DNA from: Demequina subtropica
Lineage (GTDB): Bacteria > Actinomycetota > Actinomycetes > Actinomycetales > Demequinaceae
Assembly: GCF_000971235.1 (NCBI RefSeq)
Contig: NZ_BBMB01000006.1
Coordinates: 1 to 64,000, forward strand
Length of the DNA stretch: 64,000 bases
Direction of reading: 5' to 3'
Shown here: positions 28,774 to 38,457 of the stretch, one piece after another
Layout of the letters: the number at the start of each line of letters is the position of its first letter
Numbering within the stretch: position 1 is the stretch's first letter
The notes under the pieces: model-generated
The model's database searches: none
What the model was told of the DNA's origin: nothing
Seen by the model: the letters and a program-made list of their open reading frames with translations, nothing else
Program-made: the position numbers and the translations under genes

Positions 28774-30856
28774 CGGCGTCGAGCAGCCCCTGCTCGACCA
28801 CCTGCGCGAACCGCTCCATGCCCGCCTGGTCGGGGTGGATCCCGTCCGGGCCCAGCACGGTCGGATCCGCCTCGACCGCGTGCTGCCAGTCCGCGAGCAC
28901 CACGGCATCATGGCCGCGGGCGGCCTGACGCACCGCCTTCTGCGAGCCCTTCATCCACGAACGATCGCCGTACGGGGTCACCAGCACGAGCGACCGGTCC
29001 CCGACCACCTCGAGCAGCCGATCCATCTGTGCCCCCGGGACCGCGCCGTTGGTCCCGAGCGCGACCACCACGTACGGGCGCAGCCGCCCCTTGCGCGCGA
29101 GCGCTTCGAGCCGGTCGACCCCCGCCGAGAACTGGCGGCCCACCTCCGCGTCGATCGCGATACCCGGGAGCGCGGCGGTCAGCGCCGGCGCCGCCCCGAG
29201 CGCGACCGAGTCGCCGACGACCGTGACGTCGGCGCCGGCCGGCAGCTCGGGCTCCGCCGCTACGGGGGGCGTGCCCGGAGCATCGGACGATGCGGGCGGA
29301 TCGAGGCGCACCACGCCCGGGACCTCGCGCCGCGCCTCCGTGAGCGGCACCGTCGATCCGACGGGCACGGGAGGCCCCAGCGTGGCGCCCCCGGGCGCCG
29401 GTGCGGGGACGCCGACGACGCTCGCGCTCGCCCCGATCGAGGCGGCGCCGGCATCGAGCGCGACCTCGAGCGAGGTGCGCTCGGGCGCGATCGCGACGCC
29501 CCACCCGGCGAGCCCGATCACGGTCGCACCCGCGCACGCGAGCCCGACGGCACGCGCCCGCCGGAGGCTCTCCCCGTCGCCGAGCGCGTCGCGCAGGCGC
29601 CGCCATCCCGCCCGCACCGACCGAAGGAGCCCGGCGCGCCGCACCGGCATCTCGAGCCAGCGGTACGAGGCCGCCGCCGCGCCCACCGTCACCGCCACCG
29701 TCAGCACCACCGTGAGAAGTGAAGGCGCCTGCACGCGACCGCCGTCCAGCAGGGTCGCCAGCACCACGAGCACGGGCCAATGCCACAGGTAGATCCCGTA
29801 CGAGCGATCGCCGATCCACCGCAGCGGCGCGGCGTCCAGTCGCGCGCCCACCTCGGGCACCACGAGCACCATCCTGATGACCGCGACCGCGGCGACCGAC
29901 GCGGCGAGCAGGCCGCCGCGGTACGTCCACGGCGAGTCCCACGGCAGCGCGAGGGCGAGCGCCGCGAGCGCCGCGGCTCCGAGGGCTCCCACTGCGAGCG
30001 CGCCGGGGGCGCGTCCGCGCGACCCGGCCCGCGCATCGTCACCCGACCAGGCGAAGGCGAGCGCCGAGCCCGCCATGAGCCCGAAGGCGTGCGTGTCGGT
30101 GCCCATGTAGGCGCGCGTGGGGTCGATGCCGGGCGCCGCCATGAGCGCCATCGCGACCGCCGATGCCGCGGCCAGCGCGCCGGCCGCGACCGCGGCGCGC
30201 CGCGCCGCGAGCCCGAGCGCGGCGAAAGCGACCACCACGAGCGGCCACACCACGTAGAACTGCTCCTCGACGCCGAGCGACCACAGGTTCTCGAACAGGC
30301 GCGGCGACGATGCGCCGGCATAGCTCTGCCCGGACGCGACGGTCGCCCAGTTGCTGGTGAAGGTCGCGGCGGCCGCGCCCTGCGCGCCCGCGCCGACGAG
30401 CAGATCGCCCCACGGCGAGCCCTCGACCTCCCCGCCGTTCGCGCGGAGCACGGCCGCGCCGAGCGAGACGGCGGCCGCCGGGACCGCGACCGCGGCCGCG
30501 AGCGCCGGCACCAGCCGTCGGATCCGATGGCTCCAGAACCGTCGCAGCGAGACGCGGCCGGCTGCCGCGCGCTCGCGCACGAGGATCGTCGTGATGAGGA
30601 ACCCCGAGAGCACGAAGAACACGTCAACGCCCACGTAGCCGCCGGGCACCAGGGCGGGCGCCAGGTGGTAGGCGACCACGAGCAGGACCGCGACCGCGCG
30701 GAGCCCGTCGAGCCCCGCGATGCGCGCGCGACCCGGCGCCGGCGTCGAGGACGTGCGCGGGGCGGGACGCGTGAGGCTGTCGATGCTGATGGTCGTGCCG
30801 GCGGCCGCTGGCCGCCGCTCCTTCCGAGGACGGGTGGCTCGAGGGGCGAGCGACAA
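28754..30856 (-). CDS. OafA/OatA-like membrane acyltransferase with a C-terminal SGNH domain
   Basis: This is a protein of about 700 residues. The N-terminal acyltransferase-3 domain has about ten helices with V-V-A-Y-H-L (catalytic His) and G-V-D-V-F-F-V-L-S-G-F-L-I. A linker rich in Ala/Pro/Val follows, then an extracytoplasmic SGNH hydrolase domain with G-D-S-V-A-L-G (Ser), G-T-N-G (Asn) and D-G-I-H-P-D (Asp/His). This two-domain design O-acetylates peptidoglycan or another surface glycan. The frame opens at TTG 30856 and the true start is uncertain. A GGACGATGCG copy sits in the linker. Confidence 0.85.
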   Translation of the reverse strand: MSLAPRATRPRKERRPAAAGTTISIDSLTRPAPRTSSTPAPGRARIAGLDGLRAVAVLLVVAYHLAPALVPGGYVGVDVFFVLSGFLITTILVRERAAAGRVSLRRFWSHRIRRLVPALAAAVAVPAAAVSLGAAVLRANGGEVEGSPWGDLLVGAGAQGAAAATFTSNWATVASGQSYAGASSPRLFENLWSLGVEEQFYVVWPLVVVAFAALGLAARRAAVAAGALAAASAVAMALMAAPGIDPTRAYMGTDTHAFGLMAGSALAFAWSGDDARAGSRGRAPGALAVGALGAAALAALALALPWDSPWTYRGGLLAASVAAVAVIRMVLVVPEVGARLDAAPLRWIGDRSYGIYLWHWPVLVVLATLLDGGRVQAPSLLTVVLTVAVTVGAAAASYRWLEMPVRRAGLLRSVRAGWRRLRDALGDGESLRRARAVGLACAGATVIGLAGWGVAIAPERTSLEVALDAGAASIGASASVVGVPAPAPGGATLGPPVPVGSTVPLTEARREVPGVVRLDPPASSDAPGTPPVAAEPELPAGADVTVVGDSVALGAAPALTAALPGIAIDAEVGRQFSAGVDRLEALARKGRLRPYVVVALGTNGAVPGAQMDRLLEVVGDRSLVLVTPYGDRSWMKGSQKAVRQAARGHDAVVLADWQHAVEADPTVLGPDGIHPDQAGMERFAQVVEQGLLDAVSARTG

Positions 30857-30901
30857 GCGTACGCGCGCGTGAGGCCCATCCCGGACCGCCGCGTCGGCGC
30901 G

Positions 30902-32131
30902 TCACGTGAGGGCGCGCACCACCATGTCGGCCAGCAGCCGGCCGCGCCGCGTGAGGCGCAGGGTGCCGCGCAGCGCCGCGCCGCCATCGAGCAGCTCGTC
31001 GGCGATCAGGCGCGCGATCGCCTCCGCCCGCCCGTCCACGCTCTCGGTCGGCACGCCCTCGCGCAGGCGCAGGCGCAGCATCACCTCCTCGAGACGGAGG
31101 TCCTCGAGGCTCAGCTCCTCGCCCTCGGCCTCGGGGCTCTCGCCCGCCGCGAGCCGCGCGGCGTACGCGCGCGGGTGCTTGACGTTCCACCACCGCCGCG
31201 CGGGGGTCTCCGTCCCGTCCACGATGCGGGGTCCCAGGTAGGAATGCGCGCCCGGACCGATCCCCCACCAGTCCTGGCTGCGCCAGTACGCCATGTTGTG
31301 GCGGCAGCGGTCCGCGCTCTCGCGGGCCCAGTTCGAGACCTCGTACCAGGAGTAGCCGGCCTCGCTCAGAAGCGTGTCCGCGAGCTCGTACATGTCCGCC
31401 TGGACGTCCGGGTCGGTCGGAGCCACCTCGCCGCGGCGCAGCTGGGCGCCCATGCGGGTGCCGGGCTCGATCACCAGCGCGTAGGCGCTCACGTGGTCGG
31501 GCTCGAGCGCGAGCACCGTCTCGAGGCTCGCGCGCCAGTCCGACAGGGACTCCCCCGGCGTGCCGTAGATGAGGTCGAGGCTGACCTTGAGGCCGGCGTC
31601 ACGCGCCCAGGCGACCGCGCGCTCGACGTTGGCGGGGTTGTGCGTGCGGTCGAGCGTCGCGAGCACGTGCGGGACCGCGGACTGCATGCCCAGGCTCACG
31701 CGCGTGAAGCCCGCCCGCGCGAGCGCATGCAGGGACTCGCGCGTCACCGAGTCGGGGTTGGCCTCCGTGGTGACCTCGGCGTCGGCGCTCAGCCCCCACG
31801 TGCCGCGGACGCCGTCGAGCAGCGCGATGAGCGCGGACGAGTCGAGCATCGTCGGCGTCCCGCCGCCGAAGAAGACCGTCCGGACGGCGCGCGCGTCCCC
31901 GCGCATCGTGGTCCGCGCGAGCTCGAGCTCCTGGAGCGCGGCCTCGACGTAGCCCTCGCGCGTCGCCCCCTCGACCTCACCCGGGGCGTAGGTGTTGAAG
32001 TCGCAGTACCCGCACCGCACCGAGCAGAACGGGACGTGGATGTAGACACCCAGGTCCCTCGCCGCTACACCGTTGGCCATAACGTCATCATGCCTGGTGA
32101 CAGGCGACTCCGTCGCGTCGGACGGGGGCAC
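30902..32131 (-). CDS. hemW: Radical SAM heme chaperone HemW (coproporphyrinogen III oxidase-like)
   Basis: It has C-S-V-R-C-G-Y-C-D-F, the 4Fe-4S/SAM motif, near residue 36-45, then F-G-G-G-T-P-T and a C-terminal HemN-like domain. HemW delivers heme to apoproteins; true HemN enzymes have a second N-terminal motif that I do not see. The annotated frame begins at GTG 32131, overlapping nothing. An internal ATG at 32080 (M-A-N-G) is equally plausible and would shorten it by 17 residues. It follows lepA, as in many actinobacteria. Confidence 0.9.
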   Translation of the reverse strand: MPPSDATESPVTRHDDVMANGVAARDLGVYIHVPFCSVRCGYCDFNTYAPGEVEGATREGYVEAALQELELARTTMRGDARAVRTVFFGGGTPTMLDSSALIALLDGVRGTWGLSADAEVTTEANPDSVTRESLHALARAGFTRVSLGMQSAVPHVLATLDRTHNPANVERAVAWARDAGLKVSLDLIYGTPGESLSDWRASLETVLALEPDHVSAYALVIEPGTRMGAQLRRGEVAPTDPDVQADMYELADTLLSEAGYSWYEVSNWARESADRCRHNMAYWRSQDWWGIGPGAHSYLGPRIVDGTETPARRWWNVKHPRAYAARLAAGESPEAEGEELSLEDLRLEEVMLRLRLREGVPTESVDGRAEAIARLIADELLDGGAALRGTLRLTRRGRLLADMVVRALT

Positions 32132-32132
32132 T

Positions 32133-33986
<1,854 letters not shown>

Positions 33987-34154
33987 GGTGATGACGGTTC
34001 CTCGGGTTCTGGCGACAGGGGTGCAGGCCATTGTCCCACGAGCAGGGGCGGGACCGGGGCGACCACATGAAGACTTCAGCAATCGCTGACAGCGCCGATA
34101 CTAAGGGCAGACCGGTATGTCCGGATGCGGCGAGCACGTGTGGGAAGGGGGGCC

Positions 34155-35825
34155 ATGTCGGACTCTGCGCTGTTCCGCCCCGCCTTCGACGGCTCCCCCA
34201 TCGGCATGGTCGTGCTCGGCGCCGACGGCTCGCTGCTCGACGTCAACGGCGCGTTCGCGCGCATCGTGGGGCGCACCGTCGCCGGCCTCCGCACGTACCG
34301 GCTGCGCGACCTCACCCACCCGGACGACATCCCTCGCGACGAGGAGCTGCGATGGCAGCTGGACAACGGCGAGCTCCCGTACTTCCAGGCGCAGACGCGG
34401 CTCGTGCATCGCAACGGCGACTCCGTATGGACGCGCATGACGGTGTCGCCCGTCACGGGTGAGGACGGGGTGCAGCGCTACCTCGCGCACGTCGAGGACA
34501 TCACGGAGATCCGCCGCGCCAAGGACCTGCTCGAGCGCCGCGCGCTCTACGACCACCTCACGGGCCTCGCGAACCGCACTTTGCTGCTCGACCGCCTCGA
34601 GGCCGCTCTCGAGGCGCGCCGCACCGACGCCCACACCGTCGCGTGCGTGTTCCTCGACGTCGACCACTTCAAGGTGGTCAACGACTCGCTGGGCCACGAG
34701 GCCGGGGACCTGCTGCTCCAGGAGATCGCGCGCCGGATCAAGGGCGCCGTGCGGCCCGGCGACACCGTGGCCCGTCTGGGCGGCGACGAGTTCGTGGTGA
34801 TCCTCGAGTCCATCCCCACGCAGGCGGCGGCCGAGGCCTTCCTCACGGTGCTCGCGGCGGACATCCAGGTGCCGTTCACGCTCAGCGGGCACGAGGTGGT
34901 GCCGACCGTCTCGGTGGGCCTCGCCCTCGCGGAGCCCGACATCACGGCCGAGAGCCTGGTCCGCAACGCCGACACCGCGATGTACGCGGCCAAGCAGCGC
35001 GGCCGCGCGCGCGTCGAGGTGTTCACGAGCGAGCTGCGGTCGCACGCCCTCAACAAGCTGTCCATCGAGGCGGAGCTGCGCACCGCGATCCGCGAGGGCG
35101 AGCTGGTGGTCCACTACCAGCCGATCGTGCGGCTCGACACCGCCGAGGTGGTCGCCTACGAGGCGCTCGTGCGCTGGAACCATCCGAACCGCGGGCTCCT
35201 GCTGCCGGACGAGTTCATCAGCATCTGCGAGGAGGCGAACCTGGTGGTCCCGCTCGGGGCCTTCGTCATCACGGAGGCGTGCGAGTTCATCGCGTCGCAT
35301 CCCGAGTTCACCGGCCGCGTGTTCGTCAACGTCTCGACCCGGCAGATCGGCGGCGCCGACCTCACCCGCGTGGTGACGGCCGCGCTCGACGCGACCGGCA
35401 TCGACCCCGGACGGCTGGGCCTCGAGATCACCGAGTCCGGCATGCTCATCGCGACCCAGGCCGCACGCTCGGACCTCGACGGCCTGACCGCGCTGGGGAT
35501 CGACCTCATCATCGACGACTTCGGCACCGGCTACTCGGCGCTCAGCTCCGTGCTCCTCAACCCCGTGTCGGGCATCAAGCTCGCGCGCGAGTTCACGCTG
35601 CGCCTGGGCGACCGCGGCACCGGCGACCGCATCTCGACCACGGTGGCCACGCTCACGCGCAGCCTCGGCATGTCGGGCGTGATCGAGGGCGTCGAGTCCG
35701 AGGCTCAGCGCGCGATCGCGCGCGCGCACGGCTGGCAGCTGGGCCAGGGCTTCCTGTTCGGCCACGCGCGCCCGGCGCACGAGCTCGACCTGGGCGACGC
35801 CACCGCCATGGCGGGCGGCCTCTAA
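34155..35825 (+). CDS. PAS-GGDEF-EAL protein (c-di-GMP synthase and phosphodiesterase)
   Basis: This 556-residue soluble protein has a PAS domain at about residues 5-125 with a PAC-like end (H-V-E-D-I-T-E). GGDEF at 130-285 carries the intact active site R-L-G-G-D-E-F and an inhibitory site R-P-G-D five residues before it. EAL at 300-550 shows Y-E-A-L-V-R-W, N-V-S, E-I-T-E, D-D-F-G-T-G-Y-S and I-E-G-V-E-S. All the catalytic residues I can check in both domains are present, so it may make and break c-di-GMP depending on the PAS signal. AAGGGGGG lies just before ATG. Confidence 0.92.
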   Translation: MSDSALFRPAFDGSPIGMVVLGADGSLLDVNGAFARIVGRTVAGLRTYRLRDLTHPDDIPRDEELRWQLDNGELPYFQAQTRLVHRNGDSVWTRMTVSPVTGEDGVQRYLAHVEDITEIRRAKDLLERRALYDHLTGLANRTLLLDRLEAALEARRTDAHTVACVFLDVDHFKVVNDSLGHEAGDLLLQEIARRIKGAVRPGDTVARLGGDEFVVILESIPTQAAAEAFLTVLAADIQVPFTLSGHEVVPTVSVGLALAEPDITAESLVRNADTAMYAAKQRGRARVEVFTSELRSHALNKLSIEAELRTAIREGELVVHYQPIVRLDTAEVVAYEALVRWNHPNRGLLLPDEFISICEEANLVVPLGAFVITEACEFIASHPEFTGRVFVNVSTRQIGGADLTRVVTAALDATGIDPGRLGLEITESGMLIATQAARSDLDGLTALGIDLIIDDFGTGYSALSSVLLNPVSGIKLAREFTLRLGDRGTGDRISTTVATLTRSLGMSGVIEGVESEAQRAIARAHGWQLGQGFLFGHARPAHELDLGDATAMAGGL

Positions 35826-35845
35826 CGCCCGGTACCGTCGGCACG

Positions 35846-36337
35846 GTGAGCTCCTTCGTCGACCTGCTGCGGCGCATCGTCCGCGCGATCCGCTCCACGC
35901 CGCACCCCGCCGCGTCGCGCGGCACCGCAACCGCCTACCCGGGCGACTTCACGGGCCGCCCGCGGATCAGCTACTCCCCCGCGCGCGGCGGCGCGCCCGA
36001 GCCCGGCGAGGTCGTCTGGACGTGGGTGCCGTTCGAGGAGGACCACTCGCAGGGCAAGGACCGCCCCGTGCTGCTCGTCGGGCGCGAGGGGCGATGGCTG
36101 CTCGGCCTCATGCTGACGAGCAAGGACCACGACCTCGACGCGGCCCAGGAGGCCCGGTGGGGACGCTACTGGATGGACATCGGCGCCGGTCCGTGGGATT
36201 CTCGTGGACGCCCGAGCGAGGTGCGCCTCGATCGGATCGTGCGCGTGGATCCTGCAGGGGTTCGGCGCGAGGGTGCGATCCTCGACCGCGCGACCTTCGA
36301 CAAGGTCGCCGGTTCGCTCAAGGACCACCACGCCTGA
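35846..36337 (+). CDS. PemK/MazF-like protein
   Basis: This 163-residue protein has a PemK/MazF-type fold core visible as P-G-E-V-V-W-T-W-V-P-F-E-E, then K-D-R-P-V-L-L-V-G-R and T-S-K-D-H-D, preceded by an N-terminal extension of about 50 residues. PemK/MazF proteins are mRNA endonuclease toxins. No small antitoxin frame is next to it: the GGDEF-EAL gene is upstream and rpsT downstream. It may therefore be a domesticated RNA-cleaving or RNA-binding protein. GTG 35846 is the probable start. A GGACGATGCG copy overlaps codons R-I-V near the N-terminus. Confidence 0.7.
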   Translation: MSSFVDLLRRIVRAIRSTPHPAASRGTATAYPGDFTGRPRISYSPARGGAPEPGEVVWTWVPFEEDHSQGKDRPVLLVGREGRWLLGLMLTSKDHDLDAAQEARWGRYWMDIGAGPWDSRGRPSEVRLDRIVRVDPAGVRREGAILDRATFDKVAGSLKDHHA

Positions 36338-36343
36338 TATGCT
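36335..36343 (+). promoter_or_regulatory. Candidate extended -10 promoter for rpsT
   Basis: TGATATGCT overlaps the PemK stop codon and has an extended -10 form (TG-n-TATGCT). It would give an rpsT leader of about 65 bases before GTG 36416. No good -35 is visible, which fits an extended -10. Confidence 0.45.
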
Positions 36344-36415
36344 GTCCGTTCGTGTGTGAGCGCGCCTGCTCGCGCCCCACCCATAAGTTTTCACCTGAAA
36401 TGTAGAAGGATCGCT

Positions 36416-36676
36416 GTGGCTAACATCAAGTCGAAGATCAAGCGCATCGGCACCAACGAGAAGTCGCGCCTGCGCAACGTCGCCGTCAAGTCCGAGCTCA
36501 AGACCAACGTCCGCAAGGTGCGCGAGGCCATCGCCGCCGGCGACAAGGCAACCGCCGAGACCGCCCTCAAGACCGCCTCCGTCAAGCTCGACAAGGCCGT
36601 GTCGAAGGGTGTCATCCACAAGAACCAGGCCGCGAACCGCAAGTCGGCGCTGGCCAAGCAGGTCGCCGCTCTCTGA
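36416..36676 (+). CDS. rpsT: 30S ribosomal protein S20
   Basis: This 86-residue 16S rRNA-binding protein begins [16 protein letters not shown] and is rich in Lys/Ala/Arg throughout, with the [10 protein letters not shown] box near the end. GTG 36416 has AGAAGGA five bases upstream. An upstream in-frame extension to 36356 falls in the leader. A stem-loop 15 bases after the stop ends the transcript. Confidence 0.97.
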   Translation: MANIKSKIKRIGTNEKSRLRNVAVKSELKTNVRKVREAIAAGDKATAETALKTASVKLDKAVSKGVIHKNQAANRKSALAKQVAAL

Positions 36677-36691
36677 CGACCGCCCGCTCGC

Positions 36692-36722
36692 ACGCCCCGC
36701 ATCGCTCACGCGATCGGGGCGT
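36692..36722 (+). terminator. rpsT terminator
   Basis: ACGCCCCG (36692-36699) pairs with CGGGGCGT (36715-36722), with an inner ATCG/CGAT pairing around a short CTCACG loop. TCGTGCTTTC follows, a weak T-rich tail. Confidence 0.75.
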
Positions 36723-36742
36723 TCGTGCTTTCTAGGGCAAAC

Positions 36743-37444
36743 ATGGATAGTCTGCACACCGTGAACTTTCACACCCAGCCGCGCCTGTGGCATCCGCCGC
36801 ACCATCACGAGGGGGCGTCGCGCGCCCTCGTGGCGCGCCAGGGCATCTTCACGCGCGTCGGCGAGGCCCGCGGTCACGAGCTGCTCTACCGGGCCCCGGG
36901 CGGCACGCCGCTGCCGGTCGACCGCTGGTGTGCCGACGACCAGGACCGCGCGACCGAGCACGTCCTCGCCGCGGCCTTCTGGCGTCATCCCGACATCACC
37001 TCCCCGCTGCCGGCCTTCGTCAACTTCACGGGCAGCTACCTGGTCACGCGAGACGTCGCGCGGCACTGCGACCCGTCGCGCGTGGTGATCGAGGTGGTCG
37101 AGTCGACCGACGCCACCGCGTCCGTGGTCGAGCGCATCGCCGAGCTCAAGGCACAGGGCTTCCGCGTCGCTCTCGACGACTTCGTCGGGACCTCGTCGCA
37201 GCGGCGGATGCTCCCGCTCGCCGACTACGTCAAGATCGACTGGCGCGACCTGCTCCACCTGGGGGCCGACCTCGTCACGTCCGCCCGCCGCTACGGCGCC
37301 ACGCTGATCGCCGAGCGCGTCGAGGACGGAGCCATCCTCGACTCCTGCACACGCGCAGGCTTCGACCTGTTCCAGGGGTGGCACTTCGAGGCCGCGGTCA
37401 CGTTGGACCGCGGCGAGCACGATCCCGAGCCCGCGCTGGTCTGA
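36743..37444 (+). CDS. Degenerate EAL-domain protein (YuxH-like, without HDOD)
   Basis: This 233-residue protein matches the YuxH-type EAL layout: A-R-Q-G-I-F-T-R near the N-terminus and H-E-L-L-Y-R in place of E-A-L-x-R. F-V-N-F, I-E-V-V-E, A-L-D-D-F-V-G-T, V-K-I-D-W and A-E-R-V-E-D follow. The usual D-D-F-G-T-G-Y is altered to D-D-F-V-G-T-S. The family's usual C-terminal HDOD domain is absent. It may bind but not hydrolyse c-di-GMP. ATG 36743 is chosen; an earlier GTG at 36725 falls in the rpsT terminator tail. Confidence 0.75.
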   Translation: MDSLHTVNFHTQPRLWHPPHHHEGASRALVARQGIFTRVGEARGHELLYRAPGGTPLPVDRWCADDQDRATEHVLAAAFWRHPDITSPLPAFVNFTGSYLVTRDVARHCDPSRVVIEVVESTDATASVVERIAELKAQGFRVALDDFVGTSSQRRMLPLADYVKIDWRDLLHLGADLVTSARRYGATLIAERVEDGAILDSCTRAGFDLFQGWHFEAAVTLDRGEHDPEPALV

Positions 37445-37459
37445 GCCGGCCGCGCTGCG

Positions 37460-38452
37460 CTACGAGGCGAGCTCCGCGACGGTCCGCACCGCGCGCTCGA
37501 GCGCGAAGCCGGGCGCGCGCGACGCACCCTTGATCTCCGCGTCGGCCTGCGCGACCGCCTGCACCGCGAGCGCGAGCGAGTCGGCGTCCCAGCGACGCAG
37601 GTCGCGACGCGCGCGATCCTCCTGCCACGGCTGGATGCCGAGCTCCTTGAGGCTCACGCCCCGGCCGCGCGCGGCGCCGACCTTGATGAGCGTGCGGAGC
37701 TTCGAGGCGAGCGCCGCGATGAGAGGGACCGGATCGGTGCCCGTCGACAGCGCGTGCCGGACCAGGGCGATCGCGTCCGAGGTGCGGCCCGCGATCGCCG
37801 CGTCCGCGACGGAGAACCCCGTCGCGTTGACGCGCGTGCCGTAGTAGCGCGTCACCACCTCCTCGTCGATGGGGCCGTCCACGTCGCTCATCAGCTGCGC
37901 GCACGCGGCGGCGAGCTCGGCGACGTCCTCGCCGATCGCGTCCACCAGCGCCCGGACGGCCCGCGCCTGCGTCGGGCGGCCGCCGCGCTCGAACTCGCCC
38001 GTCGCGAAGTCGACGAGCTCCGCGTCCTTCTTGATCGCCGGGCACGTGTACTCCGGCGTGCCACCCTTGCGCAGGGTGTCGAGCAGTCTCTTGCCGCGCA
38101 CGCCGCCGCCGTGCTGGAGGACCACCACGCAGTCGGGGTCCGGGCGCTCCACGTACGCGAGCGCGTCCTGGAGGAAGTCGTCGTTCATCGACTCGAGCGA
38201 CTCGACCACCACGAGCCCGGGCTCCGCGAACAGCGAGGGGCTGGTCGCGCCCGCGAGACCGCCCTTGGAGTACGCGGCGGCGTCGAGGCGCGTCACCTCG
38301 ATCTCCCCCGCCGCCCGCATGCGTGCGGCGATGCGCTCGATCGCGCGGGAGGCGAGGAGCTTCTCGGGCCCCGAGACGAGCACGATCGGCGCGGGCGCCG
38401 CACGATGCCACGTCGCCTGAGGTGCCTGCCGTGCGGACTGTCGCGCTGCCAT
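37460..38452 (-). CDS. holA: DNA polymerase III delta subunit
   Basis: This is the clamp-loader subunit that opens the beta clamp. Length is 330 residues with the HolA/delta pattern: P-I-V-L-V-S-G-P-E-K-L-L near residue 20, C-V-V-V-L-Q-H-G-G near 105 and L-R-T-L-I-K-V-G-A-A near 265. ATG 38452 is six bases beyond the comEC TAG. The order comEA-comEC-holA is the usual actinobacterial one. The upstream frame to 38536 lies inside comEC. Confidence 0.93.
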   Translation of the reverse strand: MAARQSARQAPQATWHRAAPAPIVLVSGPEKLLASRAIERIAARMRAAGEIEVTRLDAAAYSKGGLAGATSPSLFAEPGLVVVESLESMNDDFLQDALAYVERPDPDCVVVLQHGGGVRGKRLLDTLRKGGTPEYTCPAIKKDAELVDFATGEFERGGRPTQARAVRALVDAIGEDVAELAAACAQLMSDVDGPIDEEVVTRYYGTRVNATGFSVADAAIAGRTSDAIALVRHALSTGTDPVPLIAALASKLRTLIKVGAARGRGVSLKELGIQPWQEDRARRDLRRWDADSLALAVQAVAQADAEIKGASRAPGFALERAVRTVAELAS

Positions 38453-38457
38453 GCGCA

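Noticed and set aside
36725..36742. GTG 36725 as the start of the degenerate EAL gene
   Set aside because: It lies in the rpsT terminator tail and adds no conserved residues.
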